From Brachionus manjavacas (lineage: Eukaryota > Rotifera > Eurotatoria > Ploima > Brachionidae), in assembly GCA_019054805.1 (NCBI GenBank), contig JAHQIY010000021.1, forward strand, positions 124,001-188,000: a stretch of DNA of 64,000 bases, given 5' to 3'. Shown in pieces: positions 1-8,135 of the stretch. Each line of letters starts with the position of its first letter. Positions within the stretch are counted from its first letter, which is position 1. Under the pieces are notes generated by a model. That model had not been told where the DNA came from, did not search any database, and saw only the letters and a list, made by a program, of their open reading frames with translations. The position numbers were made by a program, and so were the translations under genes.

Positions 1-141
1 GTAGCAAAACCATGTATATTGAATAAGAGAACATTTGGTAAACCTTTATTTAAATATTTGTAAGATATTATATATTTATAATTATATACCTATATAATTA
101 ATTAAGCAAATATATTTTACCAACTTGGTATTTAAATTAAC

Positions 142-782
142 ATGAAAACACCCAATAGCTTGCTTGTAATTGTAGATATGCAATACTGCTTTACCAACCA
201 AAATGGTAGGTTATACGTTAATAAGGCTAACCTTTTAGTTAAGCAGGTTAATAGCTATATTAAAAACAATGTATTTAATTTTAATTTTATTTTATTTACA
301 CAAGATACCCACTTTGCTAAAGAATATATAGAATCTAACGAGGCTTTAGAGTTTCCGTTACACGCAGTTTACGGCACAACAGACTGGAAATTAACCGTAA
401 ACAATCCCCAATTGCCCCACTGTTTTACACTGTATAAAAATACCTTTGATATGTGGCACATTAGCAAGTTAAACCCTAGCTTTTTACAAAACATTACACA
501 TTACAACAAAATAAACAGTGTTGTAAGCAACTATGTTGTATTCAACAATATAAACAAATTTACAGATTTTTACACAAAAAAAATATATGTAATATTTATA
601 TTGCCGGCGTAGCTACAGATTATTGCGTTAACTACGCCGCCAAAGGCTTTTTAAAACAAGGGTTTAACGTTAATATACTTTGCAATTTAACTGCAGGAAT
701 CTACCTAAATGCCGATTCTGTATTTAATAATGATTTTTATAAAAAATATTTAAAAAATAATAAATTAAAGCTTATAAAATAA
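142..782 (+). pseudogene. pncA: nicotinamidase (pncA-like), frameshifted in a poly-A run
   Basis: Isochorismatase-fold amidohydrolase that would convert nicotinamide to nicotinate for NAD salvage in the cytoplasm. The first frame (142-612) has the N-terminal VIVDMQYCF motif, with the catalytic-type Asp, and a mid-protein YKNTFDMW segment. It ends in out-of-frame residues. From the A run at 576-583 the -1 frame continues to the stop at 780-782 and contains GVATDYCV, the family signature with the nucleophilic Cys. The two parts sum to about 213 residues, the normal length for PncA. One A is missing from the run. This could be a read error, a real mutation, or a gene rescued by transcriptional slippage; the rest of the gene looks intact. 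Confidence 0.8.
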
Positions 783-830
783 AAAAAATAAGCTATAATT
801 AATTTTAGTAAATGTTTAAAAAGGTAATAA

Positions 831-2116
831 ATGAAAAAAATAGCGGTTATTGGTTCTGGAATATCTGGCTTAAGCATGGCCTATATATTAAAGCATAATA
901 ATATACAAGTTACTTTGTTTGAAAAAACAACCAACTAGGTGGCCACGCTAAAACTATAGTTAGCAATATTAATAATAACAACGTTAATATAGATATTGGC
1001 TTTATTGTGTTTAATTTTGCTACTTATCCGCATTTAACTGCGTTGTTTAAACATTTGCAAGTAGATATACAAACCGCAGATATGTCGTTTGGGGCAAGCA
1101 TACCCAACAATAATGGCGTTATAGAATACTCTGGCAAAAGCTTATGGAGCTTATTTGCACAGCCTAAAAATTTATTTAATTTTAAATTTTATAAAATGCT
1201 AGTAGATATTGTTAAATTTAATATTAAAGGCACTAAACATAAAGATACCATTAGTGCTAATTTATCTTTGTACGAATACGTTAAGCAAAATAAACTAGGA
1301 GACTGGTTTGTAAAATTTTACTTACTACCAATTGGCGGAGCAATTTGGAGCACTAAAGCCAACGATATGATGGGTTTTCCGGCTAAAACTTTTTTGCAGT
1401 TTTTTCATAATCATTCGTTATTAAAAACTTTTAAAAAACACCAATGGTATAGTGTGGTTAACGGCAGTGTTAATTATGTAAACAAAATAGCCAATTATTT
1501 AGGCAATAGCGTGGTATTAAACAGCAATATAACTGCGGTTAAACGGCAAAATAATAGCGTTGTAATAACCAACAACAATAAAGATTACACTTTTACCGAT
1601 GTAATTTTTGCTTGCCCTACTTACCAAATTTTACACATGCTAGGTAGCAACATTACCCCAACCGAACAACAATTGCTAAGCAACATTACCTTTAAAAATA
1701 ACAGTTTAAGCGTGCACACCGATGTTGCCTGCATGCCACAAAAAAAATTAGCTTGGAGTGCGTGGAGCTACAAAGAAACCGGCAATAAAGATTTAGGCTT
1801 AGTTTACTGGGTAAATGTATTGCAAAAAATAAAAACTAAAAGTAATGTTTTTATATCTTTAAATGCTAGCAACACGTTTAACAATACATTGCATACAGAT
1901 AATTTTAAGCATCCGCAATTTAATGCTTTAGCGGTAAATGCACAAAGCAATTTGCAACAAATTCAAGGCAAAAACAACACTTGGTTTGCAGGAGCATACT
2001 GGCGTTATGGTTTTCATGAAGATGGTATTTTAAGTGCTTACAATATTGCTAAACAAATGCAGTTAAACATTCCGTGGCAAAAAGATTTACCAAAAAATTT
2101 ATTGCAGGATTTATAA
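831..2116 (+). pseudogene. FAD-dependent oxidoreductase (NAD(P)/FAD amine-oxidase family), frameshifted
   Basis: Flavoprotein of the amine-oxidase/desaturase-like family that accompanies DUF1365 and CFA-like genes. The reading frame begins at ATG 831 after AAGG. It shows the dinucleotide-binding GSGISGLS motif at about residues 8-15, and then runs into TAG. An A run at 922-927 has six A; a seventh would join it to LGGHAKTI and the long frame 1007-2116. That frame ends with WFAGAYWRYGFHEDG, the FAD-binding C-terminal region of this family. Full length would be about 428 residues. The stop overlaps the start of the next gene (TAATG), so the three genes are translationally coupled. Homologous clusters in Rhodobacter and Vibrio belong to singlet-oxygen/RpoE responses and modify unsaturated fatty acids; that role here is inference. 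Confidence 0.8.
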
Positions 2117-2934
2117 TGCACAATTATTTACTAGTAGGCAAAGTAGTGCATACACGCTTTGCAGTAAAAAAACATTCGTTTACTTACAAAGTATTTTATT
2201 TGTATTTAAGCTATTTTACTATTAAAAACATTAAAGCTAAATTATTTAGTTTTAATAAATTTAATTTATTTAGCTTTTACAACAAAAACCATGGTTATTA
2301 TAAAAAAAACGCCACAAAAGATACTGTTGTAACTTGGTTAAACGATATTAAGCAAAAAATAGATAACAACAATATTATTAATTTGCAACTTACTAAGGTA
2401 GTAACTATGCCTTATATTTTAGGGTTTAATTTTAACCCTGTAAATATATGGTTTTTATATAGCAATAACAATGCGTTGGTTGCTATGGTTTATCAGGTTA
2501 ATAATACTTTTGGCACACACCATACCTATGTTTGTTATAAACAAAATTTACAACCCATTACTAATAAAGATACTTTAACCGCTAAAAAAGTGTTGCATGT
2601 GTCTCCGTTTTTTACTACACAGGGCGAATATAAATTTAAAATTAATTTTATAAAAAATAAGCTATATATTTATATAGATTACTACATAAACAATGCTCCG
2701 CAAATAAAAACACTACTATTTGGGCAAACCATACCTTTAAATAGTAAAAACATTTTATTATATTTTTTAAAATATCCGTTAGGTTTTTTGCGATCTTTAT
2801 TTTTAATACATTACCAAGCAATAAAATTATTTTTTAAAAGAATTCCTTTTTTTGGAACCTCTTTACTAAACAAGCAACAACATCATTCTATAACATATAA
2901 TTTAACAACTAACCGAGAGCAAAATGATATTTAA
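2116..2934 (+). CDS. DUF1365 family protein
   Basis: 272-residue protein of the DUF1365 family, which is nearly always encoded between the FAD oxidoreductase and the CFA-like methyltransferase. The biochemical role is unknown. Family features visible are the start VGKVVHTRF, the segment YILGFNFNPVNIWFLY, and the KVLHVSPFF motif. I chose ATG 2116, which overlaps the stop of the preceding gene as TAATG; an earlier in-frame ATG at 2074 would add 14 residues inside the upstream gene and is less likely. The 3' end overlaps the methyltransferase start by 11 bases. No signal peptide is seen. Confidence 0.8.
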   Translation: MHNYLLVGKVVHTRFAVKKHSFTYKVFYLYLSYFTIKNIKAKLFSFNKFNLFSFYNKNHGYYKKNATKDTVVTWLNDIKQKIDNNNIINLQLTKVVTMPYILGFNFNPVNIWFLYSNNNALVAMVYQVNNTFGTHHTYVCYKQNLQPITNKDTLTAKKVLHVSPFFTTQGEYKFKINFIKNKLYIYIDYYINNAPQIKTLLFGQTIPLNSKNILLYFLKYPLGFLRSLFLIHYQAIKLFFKRIPFFGTSLLNKQQHHSITYNLTTNREQNDI

Positions 2935-4102
2935 TTATTTTTTAAAACAAATAAGCAATATTGTAACCCAAGGCAAATTAACCATTACCTACAAAGGTAA
3001 TACCACTATAATTAATGCTAACCATACAAACAATGTTGCAGATATACAAATACATAACGATAAATTTTTTACCAACATATTTAGTAAAAGCGATATTGGT
3101 TTGGGCGAAAGTTACATAAAGCAACATTTTACTACTTCTAACTTATTGGCTTTGTTAAATTTAATAGCTTTAAATTTTAACCAAACAAATCATAAGTTAG
3201 AAAAAGGGGCTTCGTGGTTTAATGCAATAGGTTATAAAATACTAAACTGGTATCGTAAAAATTCTATTAAGCAAAGTGCTAAAAATATTAGCTACCATTA
3301 CGATTTAGGCAATGATTTTTATAAATTATGGCTAGATGAATCTATGACCTACTCTTCGGGTATTTTTAACACCTTTAACGAATCTTTAGAGCAAGCACAA
3401 TACAATAAATATAACCACATTTTGCAAACACTAACTGCAGAATTAGGCGAAAATTTATCTATTTTAGAAATTGGTTGTGGCTTTGGCGGTTTTGCAGAAG
3501 TTGCCTTAAAACAAGGGCACACAGTTACCGCAATAACCATATCTACACAACAATACAACTATGCACAGCAACGCCTAAAACAATACATAGAAAACGGTAA
3601 GTGTAAATTACTACTGCAAGACTACAGACAAACCGAAGGCCAATTTAACGCCGTAGTTTCTATAGAAATGTTTGAAGCCGTGGGCAAGCAATATTGGCAA
3701 AGCTTTTTTAAAACGGTATATAGTAAGCTAAAACCCAAAGGTGTAGCGGTTGTGCAAACAATTTTTATTGCAGATAGCTTGTACGCTAACTATAGCAAAA
3801 ACAGTGATTTTATTAGGCATTATATTTTTCCGGGTGGGTATTTACCAAGTAACGAAAATTTTATTGCAAATGCATCTAAAAATGGGTTACAATATATAGA
3901 TAGTTACGAATTTGGTTTATCGTACGCTAAAACCTTAGAAATATGGTTAAATACTTTTAATGGTTGCTTAAACAAAGTAACCGAAATGGGATATTCTAAT
4001 AGCTTTATAAACATGTGGCAATTTTACTTAGCTATTTGCAGTGCCGCTTTTTATAATAAACGTATTGGGGTTGCACAATATAAATTACATAAAGTAAATT
4101 AA
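2924..4102 (+). CDS. cfa: cyclopropane-fatty-acyl-phospholipid synthase-like methyltransferase
   Basis: SAM-dependent methyltransferase that acts on the double bond of unsaturated acyl chains in membrane phospholipids. The 392 residues match the family length. The segment SYHYDLGNDFYKLWLD (about 122-137) and YSSGIF are characteristic, the SAM-binding LEIGCGFGG lies near 181-189, and FIFPGGYLPS is present in the C-terminal part. It overlaps the DUF1365 gene by 11 bases, giving a coupled trio. In related clusters this gene makes cyclopropane or methyl-branched/furan fatty acid precursors; which product is made here cannot be told from the sequence. Confidence 0.85.
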   Translation: MIFNYFLKQISNIVTQGKLTITYKGNTTIINANHTNNVADIQIHNDKFFTNIFSKSDIGLGESYIKQHFTTSNLLALLNLIALNFNQTNHKLEKGASWFNAIGYKILNWYRKNSIKQSAKNISYHYDLGNDFYKLWLDESMTYSSGIFNTFNESLEQAQYNKYNHILQTLTAELGENLSILEIGCGFGGFAEVALKQGHTVTAITISTQQYNYAQQRLKQYIENGKCKLLLQDYRQTEGQFNAVVSIEMFEAVGKQYWQSFFKTVYSKLKPKGVAVVQTIFIADSLYANYSKNSDFIRHYIFPGGYLPSNENFIANASKNGLQYIDSYEFGLSYAKTLEIWLNTFNGCLNKVTEMGYSNSFINMWQFYLAICSAAFYNKRIGVAQYKLHKVN

Positions 4103-4118
4103 AAAAGGTATTTATAGC

Positions 4119-4259
4119 ATGAAAAATTTTTTTAAACTGTTATTAATTTTACTAACTGCTTGTGTATTTGTTGCGTGTTCTACCTTTACAGAAGCCCCAA
4201 AAGTAGATTTTAAAAAGTATTTAGATATTCACCCAAAACATTTAAATACACAACGTTAA
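4119..4259 (+). CDS. small lipoprotein, paralogue 1
   Basis: 46-residue open frame starting 16 bases after the methyltransferase stop, with AAAAAAGG ahead of the ATG. It has a lipoprotein signal (basic start, hydrophobic core, lipobox-like FVAC at about residues 17-20). The short mature part contains FKKYLDIHPKHLN. The next gene has the same pattern (LKSYLNVHPKHLN), so the two are tandem paralogues. Function is unknown. They also resemble the N-terminal part of the DUF3833 lipoprotein that follows and may be truncated copies of it. Confidence 0.6.
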   Translation: MKNFFKLLLILLTACVFVACSTFTEAPKVDFKKYLDIHPKHLNTQR

Positions 4260-4279
4260 TATTACAAAATGTAAATAAA

Positions 4280-4477
4280 ATGAAAAACATATTTAAAATA
4301 TTGCTACTTATACTAGCCACCGCATTAATATCTGCTTGTACCAACAGTTCAAACAATAATGAAATGGTTGGAATTACTTCAAACAAAATTACTGGAATAG
4401 ATTTAAAAAGCTATTTAAATGTGCACCCAAAACATTTAAATGAGGTTGAAGCAGAATGGGTAAAAAAACATAAATAA
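4280..4477 (+). CDS. small lipoprotein, paralogue 2
   Basis: 65-residue predicted lipoprotein. The signal peptide KNIFKILLLILATALISAC ends in a lipobox with Cys at about residue 20. The mature part is short and polar and contains LKSYLNVHPKHLN, almost repeating the preceding 46-residue protein. It lies between the CFA-like methyltransferase and the DUF3833 gene on the same strand, so it is probably in the same operon. No known domain is recognised. Confidence 0.6.
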   Translation: MKNIFKILLLILATALISACTNSSNNNEMVGITSNKITGIDLKSYLNVHPKHLNEVEAEWVKKHK

Positions 4478-4494
4478 ACTAAAAGGAAGTTACT

Positions 4495-5028
4495 ATGAAA
4501 AAAACTTTATTTAAACTATTAATAATTATAGGAGCCACCGCCATGATATCTAGTTGTTCGCCAAAAATACAAGACTACGCCAACGCAAAACCAGCTTTAA
4601 ATATTAAAGAATATTTAAACGGAGAATTAGAAGTACACGGCTTGTTAAAAAATCGTAGTGGTAAAGTTATTAGACAATTTAATGCTTCGGTTGTTGGATC
4701 TTGGGAAGGCAACAAAGGCAAATTAGTAGAACACTTTATTTTTAACGATGGCGAAGAACAAGACAGAACTTGGATTATTGAATTTACCGACGACCATAAC
4801 TTTACCGCCACCGCCGGAGACGTTATTGGTAACGCAAAAGGTAGCCAATACGGTAACGCCGTTAATATGGTTTATACATTAAGAACTCCATATAAAGATT
4901 CTACTATAGATGTAAAAATTAACGATTGGATTTTTTTACTAGACAGTAAATACGCTATTAATACCAGCGTATTAACTAAGTTTGGTTTTAAAGTTGGCGA
5001 ATTGGTAATCTTTTTTAATAAAAAGTAA
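4495..5028 (+). CDS. DUF3833 family lipoprotein
   Basis: 177-residue lipoprotein with signal sequence and lipobox MISSC (Cys near residue 21). The mature domain matches DUF3833: KEYLNG..EVHGLLKNRSGKV at the start, then the repeated beta-rich segments around VVGSWEGNKGKLVEHFIFNDGE. DUF3833 genes regularly sit with DUF1365, CFA-like and SDR genes, as here. It has a good ribosome site (AAGGAAG). It is likely a periplasm-facing, outer-membrane-anchored component of the lipid-modification cluster; activity unknown. Confidence 0.75.
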   Translation: MKKTLFKLLIIIGATAMISSCSPKIQDYANAKPALNIKEYLNGELEVHGLLKNRSGKVIRQFNASVVGSWEGNKGKLVEHFIFNDGEEQDRTWIIEFTDDHNFTATAGDVIGNAKGSQYGNAVNMVYTLRTPYKDSTIDVKINDWIFLLDSKYAINTSVLTKFGFKVGELVIFFNKK

Positions 5029-5050
5029 TTAACTAAAAGGTATAAACCGT

Positions 5051-5797
5051 ATGCAAAATAAAACTATTTGGCTTATAGGTGCAAGCTTTGGTATTGGCGA
5101 AACTTTGTGCCAAAAATTAGCAACCAACAACACTTTAATACTAAGTGCACGTAGTGCTAGTAAGTTAACCACTTTGCAACAAAGCCTGCCTAATGCAAAT
5201 AAACATACGGTTTTACCATTAGATGTTACAAACTCACAAAGTATGCAAAACAGCTTTAACGTTTTGCAAAACACTAACATAGATTGCATAATTTACCTAA
5301 GTGGCGTTTACGAAACCGGTAATTTAGTAAATGTAGATATGCAAACTGGTATTAATATTTTAAATACTAACCTAATAGGTGCCTTGCATTTAGTAAATTT
5401 ATTTACGCCTAAACTTATGCAACAAAATAACAATCCTAGTATTGTATTAACGGCTTCGGCCGCTGCTTATGTTGGCTTGCCTAATTCTGGCTTTTATGGT
5501 GTATCTAAAGCAGGTGTATTACAAGCCGCCGAACAATTAAAGCTAGATTTAGCCCCGTTTAATATTAAAGTGCAGGTTATAAATCCTGGTTTTGTTAAAA
5601 CCAGACTAACCGACAAAAATAACTTTAATATGCCCTTTTTAACCGATACCAACAGCATGGCTAATTACATTGTAAAGCAACTATCTACCAATGTATTTGA
5701 TATTAACTACCCAAAACAACTTACTTTAATGCTAAAATTTATACGTATTTTGCCTTATAAATGGCAATTTGCCCTATTAAAAAAACTTATTAAATAA
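5051..5797 (+). CDS. short-chain dehydrogenase/reductase (SDR)
   Basis: 248-residue Rossmann-fold oxidoreductase of the classical SDR group. The nucleotide-binding start IGASFGIGETLC corresponds to TGxxxGIG. The catalytic Ser lies in the VLTASAAAY region and Tyr-Lys in YGVSKAG. The substrate is unknown. SDR genes are common companions of the FAD oxidoreductase/DUF1365/CFA cluster, so a part in lipid modification is plausible. It is preceded by AAAGG and followed 15 bases later by a transporter gene on the same strand. Confidence 0.75.
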   Translation: MQNKTIWLIGASFGIGETLCQKLATNNTLILSARSASKLTTLQQSLPNANKHTVLPLDVTNSQSMQNSFNVLQNTNIDCIIYLSGVYETGNLVNVDMQTGINILNTNLIGALHLVNLFTPKLMQQNNNPSIVLTASAAAYVGLPNSGFYGVSKAGVLQAAEQLKLDLAPFNIKVQVINPGFVKTRLTDKNNFNMPFLTDTNSMANYIVKQLSTNVFDINYPKQLTLMLKFIRILPYKWQFALLKKLIK

Positions 5798-5812
5798 ATA
5801 AGGAAAATTACA

Positions 5813-6730
5813 ATGTTAGCGTTTATTTTGCTTATATTTACCGTACTAGTATGGGGTTTAACTATTGCTATTTTAGGGCAAGCGGTTTATGCTATTCATC
5901 CATTTTATTTTGCGTTAATAAAGTTTTTACCTTCTAGTATAGCTTTAATTACAACGCTATGGTATACCGAAGGCAAAAAAGCATTTACCATAAACAAACA
6001 ATTTATACTAGCCAGTTTTATAGGAACTTTAAGTTTTATGGGCTTTAATGTATTTGTATTTTTTGGTGTAAAATTTACTAGCACAGTTAATACATCTATA
6101 TTAATTGCATGCTTACCTATTATAACAATTGCTTTTAGTTTATTATATTTTAAACAAAAATTTAATTTAATTACTTTATTTGTAATTGTTGGTGCTACTA
6201 TTACCGTATTATATTTAACCTTACAAGGCAACTTACTAGCTATATACAATCTATTTACATTGGGTAGTTTTGCGGGCAATGTAATTATTTTATGCGGATT
6301 AGTTTTAGCGGTGTTGTCATCGGTATTTGTACATAAATTTAGCAATTATAGTGCTTTAAAATACACTACCATAACGGTTACCAGTGGCGTAATATTTGCT
6401 ATTTTATTAATAATTATATTTAGCATTGCGGGTAAAATGCCTGCATTTAATTTTGCATTTGCAAAAACTATGTGGTTAAAACTATTATTTGTTGCCGTGT
6501 TTGGTGGTGCAATTGCCCAATACACTTTTATAAAAGGTATAAAGCTAATAGGTTTAGGCAACGCTGTGGCTTTTACAACACTGCAACCTGTTGTGGTTAT
6601 TGTATACAATTATATTTATAAAATTCCGGTAAAAAATTACGAACTTACAGCCAGTGCAATAATAATACTATTGCTATTTGTTTTGGTTTATGATATAAAA
6701 AGAAAAGAAAAACTAAATACTAAAATATAA
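5813..6730 (+). CDS. EamA-type drug/metabolite transporter
   Basis: 305-residue inner-membrane protein with about ten hydrophobic helices in two EamA repeats, the layout of the DMT superfamily. The start FILLIFTVLVWGLTIAILG is typical of family members. Members export amino acids, nucleobases or small metabolites; the substrate cannot be assigned. It follows the SDR gene by 15 bases (AAGGAAAA ribosome site), so cotranscription is likely. The lysine-rich cytoplasmic C-terminus fits the positive-inside rule. Confidence 0.8.
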   Translation: MLAFILLIFTVLVWGLTIAILGQAVYAIHPFYFALIKFLPSSIALITTLWYTEGKKAFTINKQFILASFIGTLSFMGFNVFVFFGVKFTSTVNTSILIACLPIITIAFSLLYFKQKFNLITLFVIVGATITVLYLTLQGNLLAIYNLFTLGSFAGNVIILCGLVLAVLSSVFVHKFSNYSALKYTTITVTSGVIFAILLIIIFSIAGKMPAFNFAFAKTMWLKLLFVAVFGGAIAQYTFIKGIKLIGLGNAVAFTTLQPVVVIVYNYIYKIPVKNYELTASAIIILLLFVLVYDIKRKEKLNTKI

Positions 6731-6745
6731 TTACAAGGTATAAAA

Positions 6746-7417
6746 ATGGTAGATATTACAAAATTAATAAATGGTTATGCAGATTTTTACACTAAATACT
6801 ATAATGATAATACTAGTATATTTAAAAATTTACAAAACAAGCAATCGCCACAAACGTTAATTATTTCATGTTCGGATTCTAGGGTAGACCCTGCAATTTT
6901 AATGAATGTAGACCCAGGCGATATATTTGTAGTGCGTAATGTTGCTAATTTGGTTCCGCCGTACGAAGAAAAATGGGATTCTAAACACGGTACCAGTGCC
7001 GCCTTAGAGTTTGCTGTTAACGTGCTACAAGTTAAAAATATTATTATACTAGGGCATAGTAATTGTGGCGGTATAAAAGCTTTTGCCAATAGCATTAGCA
7101 ACCCTACTGCCAATAAAGATTTAAAATTTGTTAGCGGATGGATGAATATTTTAGACCCCATGAAAGCCAAAATACCAAGCACCGTTAGTAATGCAGATTT
7201 ACCGTGTTATTGCGAAAAAGAGGCCATAAAGCAATCTTTAAGTAATTTAATAACTTTTCCGTTTATAAAAAGTAAATTGCAAACGGGGCAGTTATCTTTA
7301 TATGGTTGGTATTTTGATATTACCAGTGGATCTTTACTAAGCGTAGAAAAAAACGGAGAGTTTAGCTCTATAGATAAACCAACCATTACCACTACCCAGC
7401 CAACACAAAATAAATAG
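6746..7417 (+). CDS. beta-carbonic anhydrase
   Basis: 223-residue zinc enzyme interconverting carbon dioxide and bicarbonate. The zinc/active-site motifs of the beta class are visible: CSDSR (about residues 42-46) and HSNCGG (about 103-108), with NVANLVPPYE and HGTSAALEFAV between them. Cytoplasmic, no signal peptide. It starts 16 bases after the transporter gene. Its TAG stop is immediately followed by the stop of the convergent ankyrin lipoprotein gene, leaving no room for a hairpin terminator. Confidence 0.9.
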   Translation: MVDITKLINGYADFYTKYYNDNTSIFKNLQNKQSPQTLIISCSDSRVDPAILMNVDPGDIFVVRNVANLVPPYEEKWDSKHGTSAALEFAVNVLQVKNIIILGHSNCGGIKAFANSISNPTANKDLKFVSGWMNILDPMKAKIPSTVSNADLPCYCEKEAIKQSLSNLITFPFIKSKLQTGQLSLYGWYFDITSGSLLSVEKNGEFSSIDKPTITTTQPTQNK

Positions 7418-7963
7418 TTATTGTTGTATAGTTTTATTTTTATAGCTTTTTAATAAATCTATTATATGCAAACTTTTAGCAGTTAAGCCATCGACATCGC
7501 TTTGTTTATAACCTGCGTTTTTGGTGGCTCTTAATATTGCATCTTCGCCATAGTTGTTGGTTATATTTACATCGGCTCCGTTTGCAAGTAAAACTTTAAT
7601 TACATCTATTACTCGGTTGTTGTCTGCGGCGTATAGCAAAGCAGTCCAGCCATCTTTATTTTGTTGATTTACATTAGCCCCATACTTAATTAACAACGCC
7701 ACAGCATTGGCATGTTGGTTGTTGCGTGCCATATACATTAACGGCGTAGTTAAGGCTTTATCTGTAGTATTAACGGTAAAATTAGGGTTTTGTTTAATTG
7801 CAATTTCGTACTGTTTTTGTACTTCGGTAGCATCGGCATAACCCAACCAAGAAACACTTTTAAAACAGGTGGCTCCACTGCAGGGGGTGCTATCGTAACA
7901 AGCAGAAAGCAAACCTACACTTACTAACAACAACAATGTAAAAAAAGTATTTTTTATAGCCAT
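7418..7963 (-). CDS. ankyrin-repeat lipoprotein
   Basis: Predicted lipoprotein of about 181 residues. I prefer the second Met (7963), which gives MAIKNTFF plus a hydrophobic core and the lipobox LLSAC; an upstream ATG at 7978 adds five residues. The mature part carries two clear ankyrin repeats (TPLMYMARNNQHANAVALLI and the following DGWTALLYAADNN) and a partial third. Ankyrin domains mediate protein contacts; a periplasmic or surface role is inferred from the lipobox. Extended -10 TGTTATAAT on the minus strand at 7999-8004 is a likely promoter. Confidence 0.75.
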   Translation of the reverse strand: MAIKNTFFTLLLLVSVGLLSACYDSTPCSGATCFKSVSWLGYADATEVQKQYEIAIKQNPNFTVNTTDKALTTPLMYMARNNQHANAVALLIKYGANVNQQNKDGWTALLYAADNNRVIDVIKVLLANGADVNITNNYGEDAILRATKNAGYKQSDVDGLTAKSLHIIDLLKSYKNKTIQQ

Positions 7964-7998
7964 AATTAAATTATCCATAATTTTACTTAATAATATTT

Positions 7999-8004
7999 AT
8001 TATA
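7999..8004 (-). promoter_or_regulatory. extended -10 promoter of the ankyrin lipoprotein gene
   Basis: Minus-strand TATAAT preceded by TGT, about 36 bases upstream of the chosen start. No good -35 hexamer is visible, as is usual for extended -10 promoters. Confidence 0.5.
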
Positions 8005-8039
8005 ACACACTTACATATAAACTTTTTATAAAAAATTTG

Positions 8040-8069
8040 TTGCAATTTATAGTAAAAACATTTTATAAT
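8040..8069 (+). promoter_or_regulatory. sigma-70 type promoter of pckA
   Basis: TTGCAA, 18-base spacer, then a perfect TATAAT. The predicted transcript begins near 8076 and has a leader of about 60 bases before the pckA ATG. Confidence 0.6.
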
Positions 8070-8135
8070 AAAAAAAGCACATAAAAACAACAAAAAACAA
8101 TATACAAGCAACATAAACGTAACAAGGCACTAACA

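Noticed and set aside
2074-2115. Upstream ATG extending the DUF1365 protein by 14 residues
   Set aside because: It lies inside the FAD oxidoreductase gene; the TAATG overlap start at 2116 fits coupling and family length.
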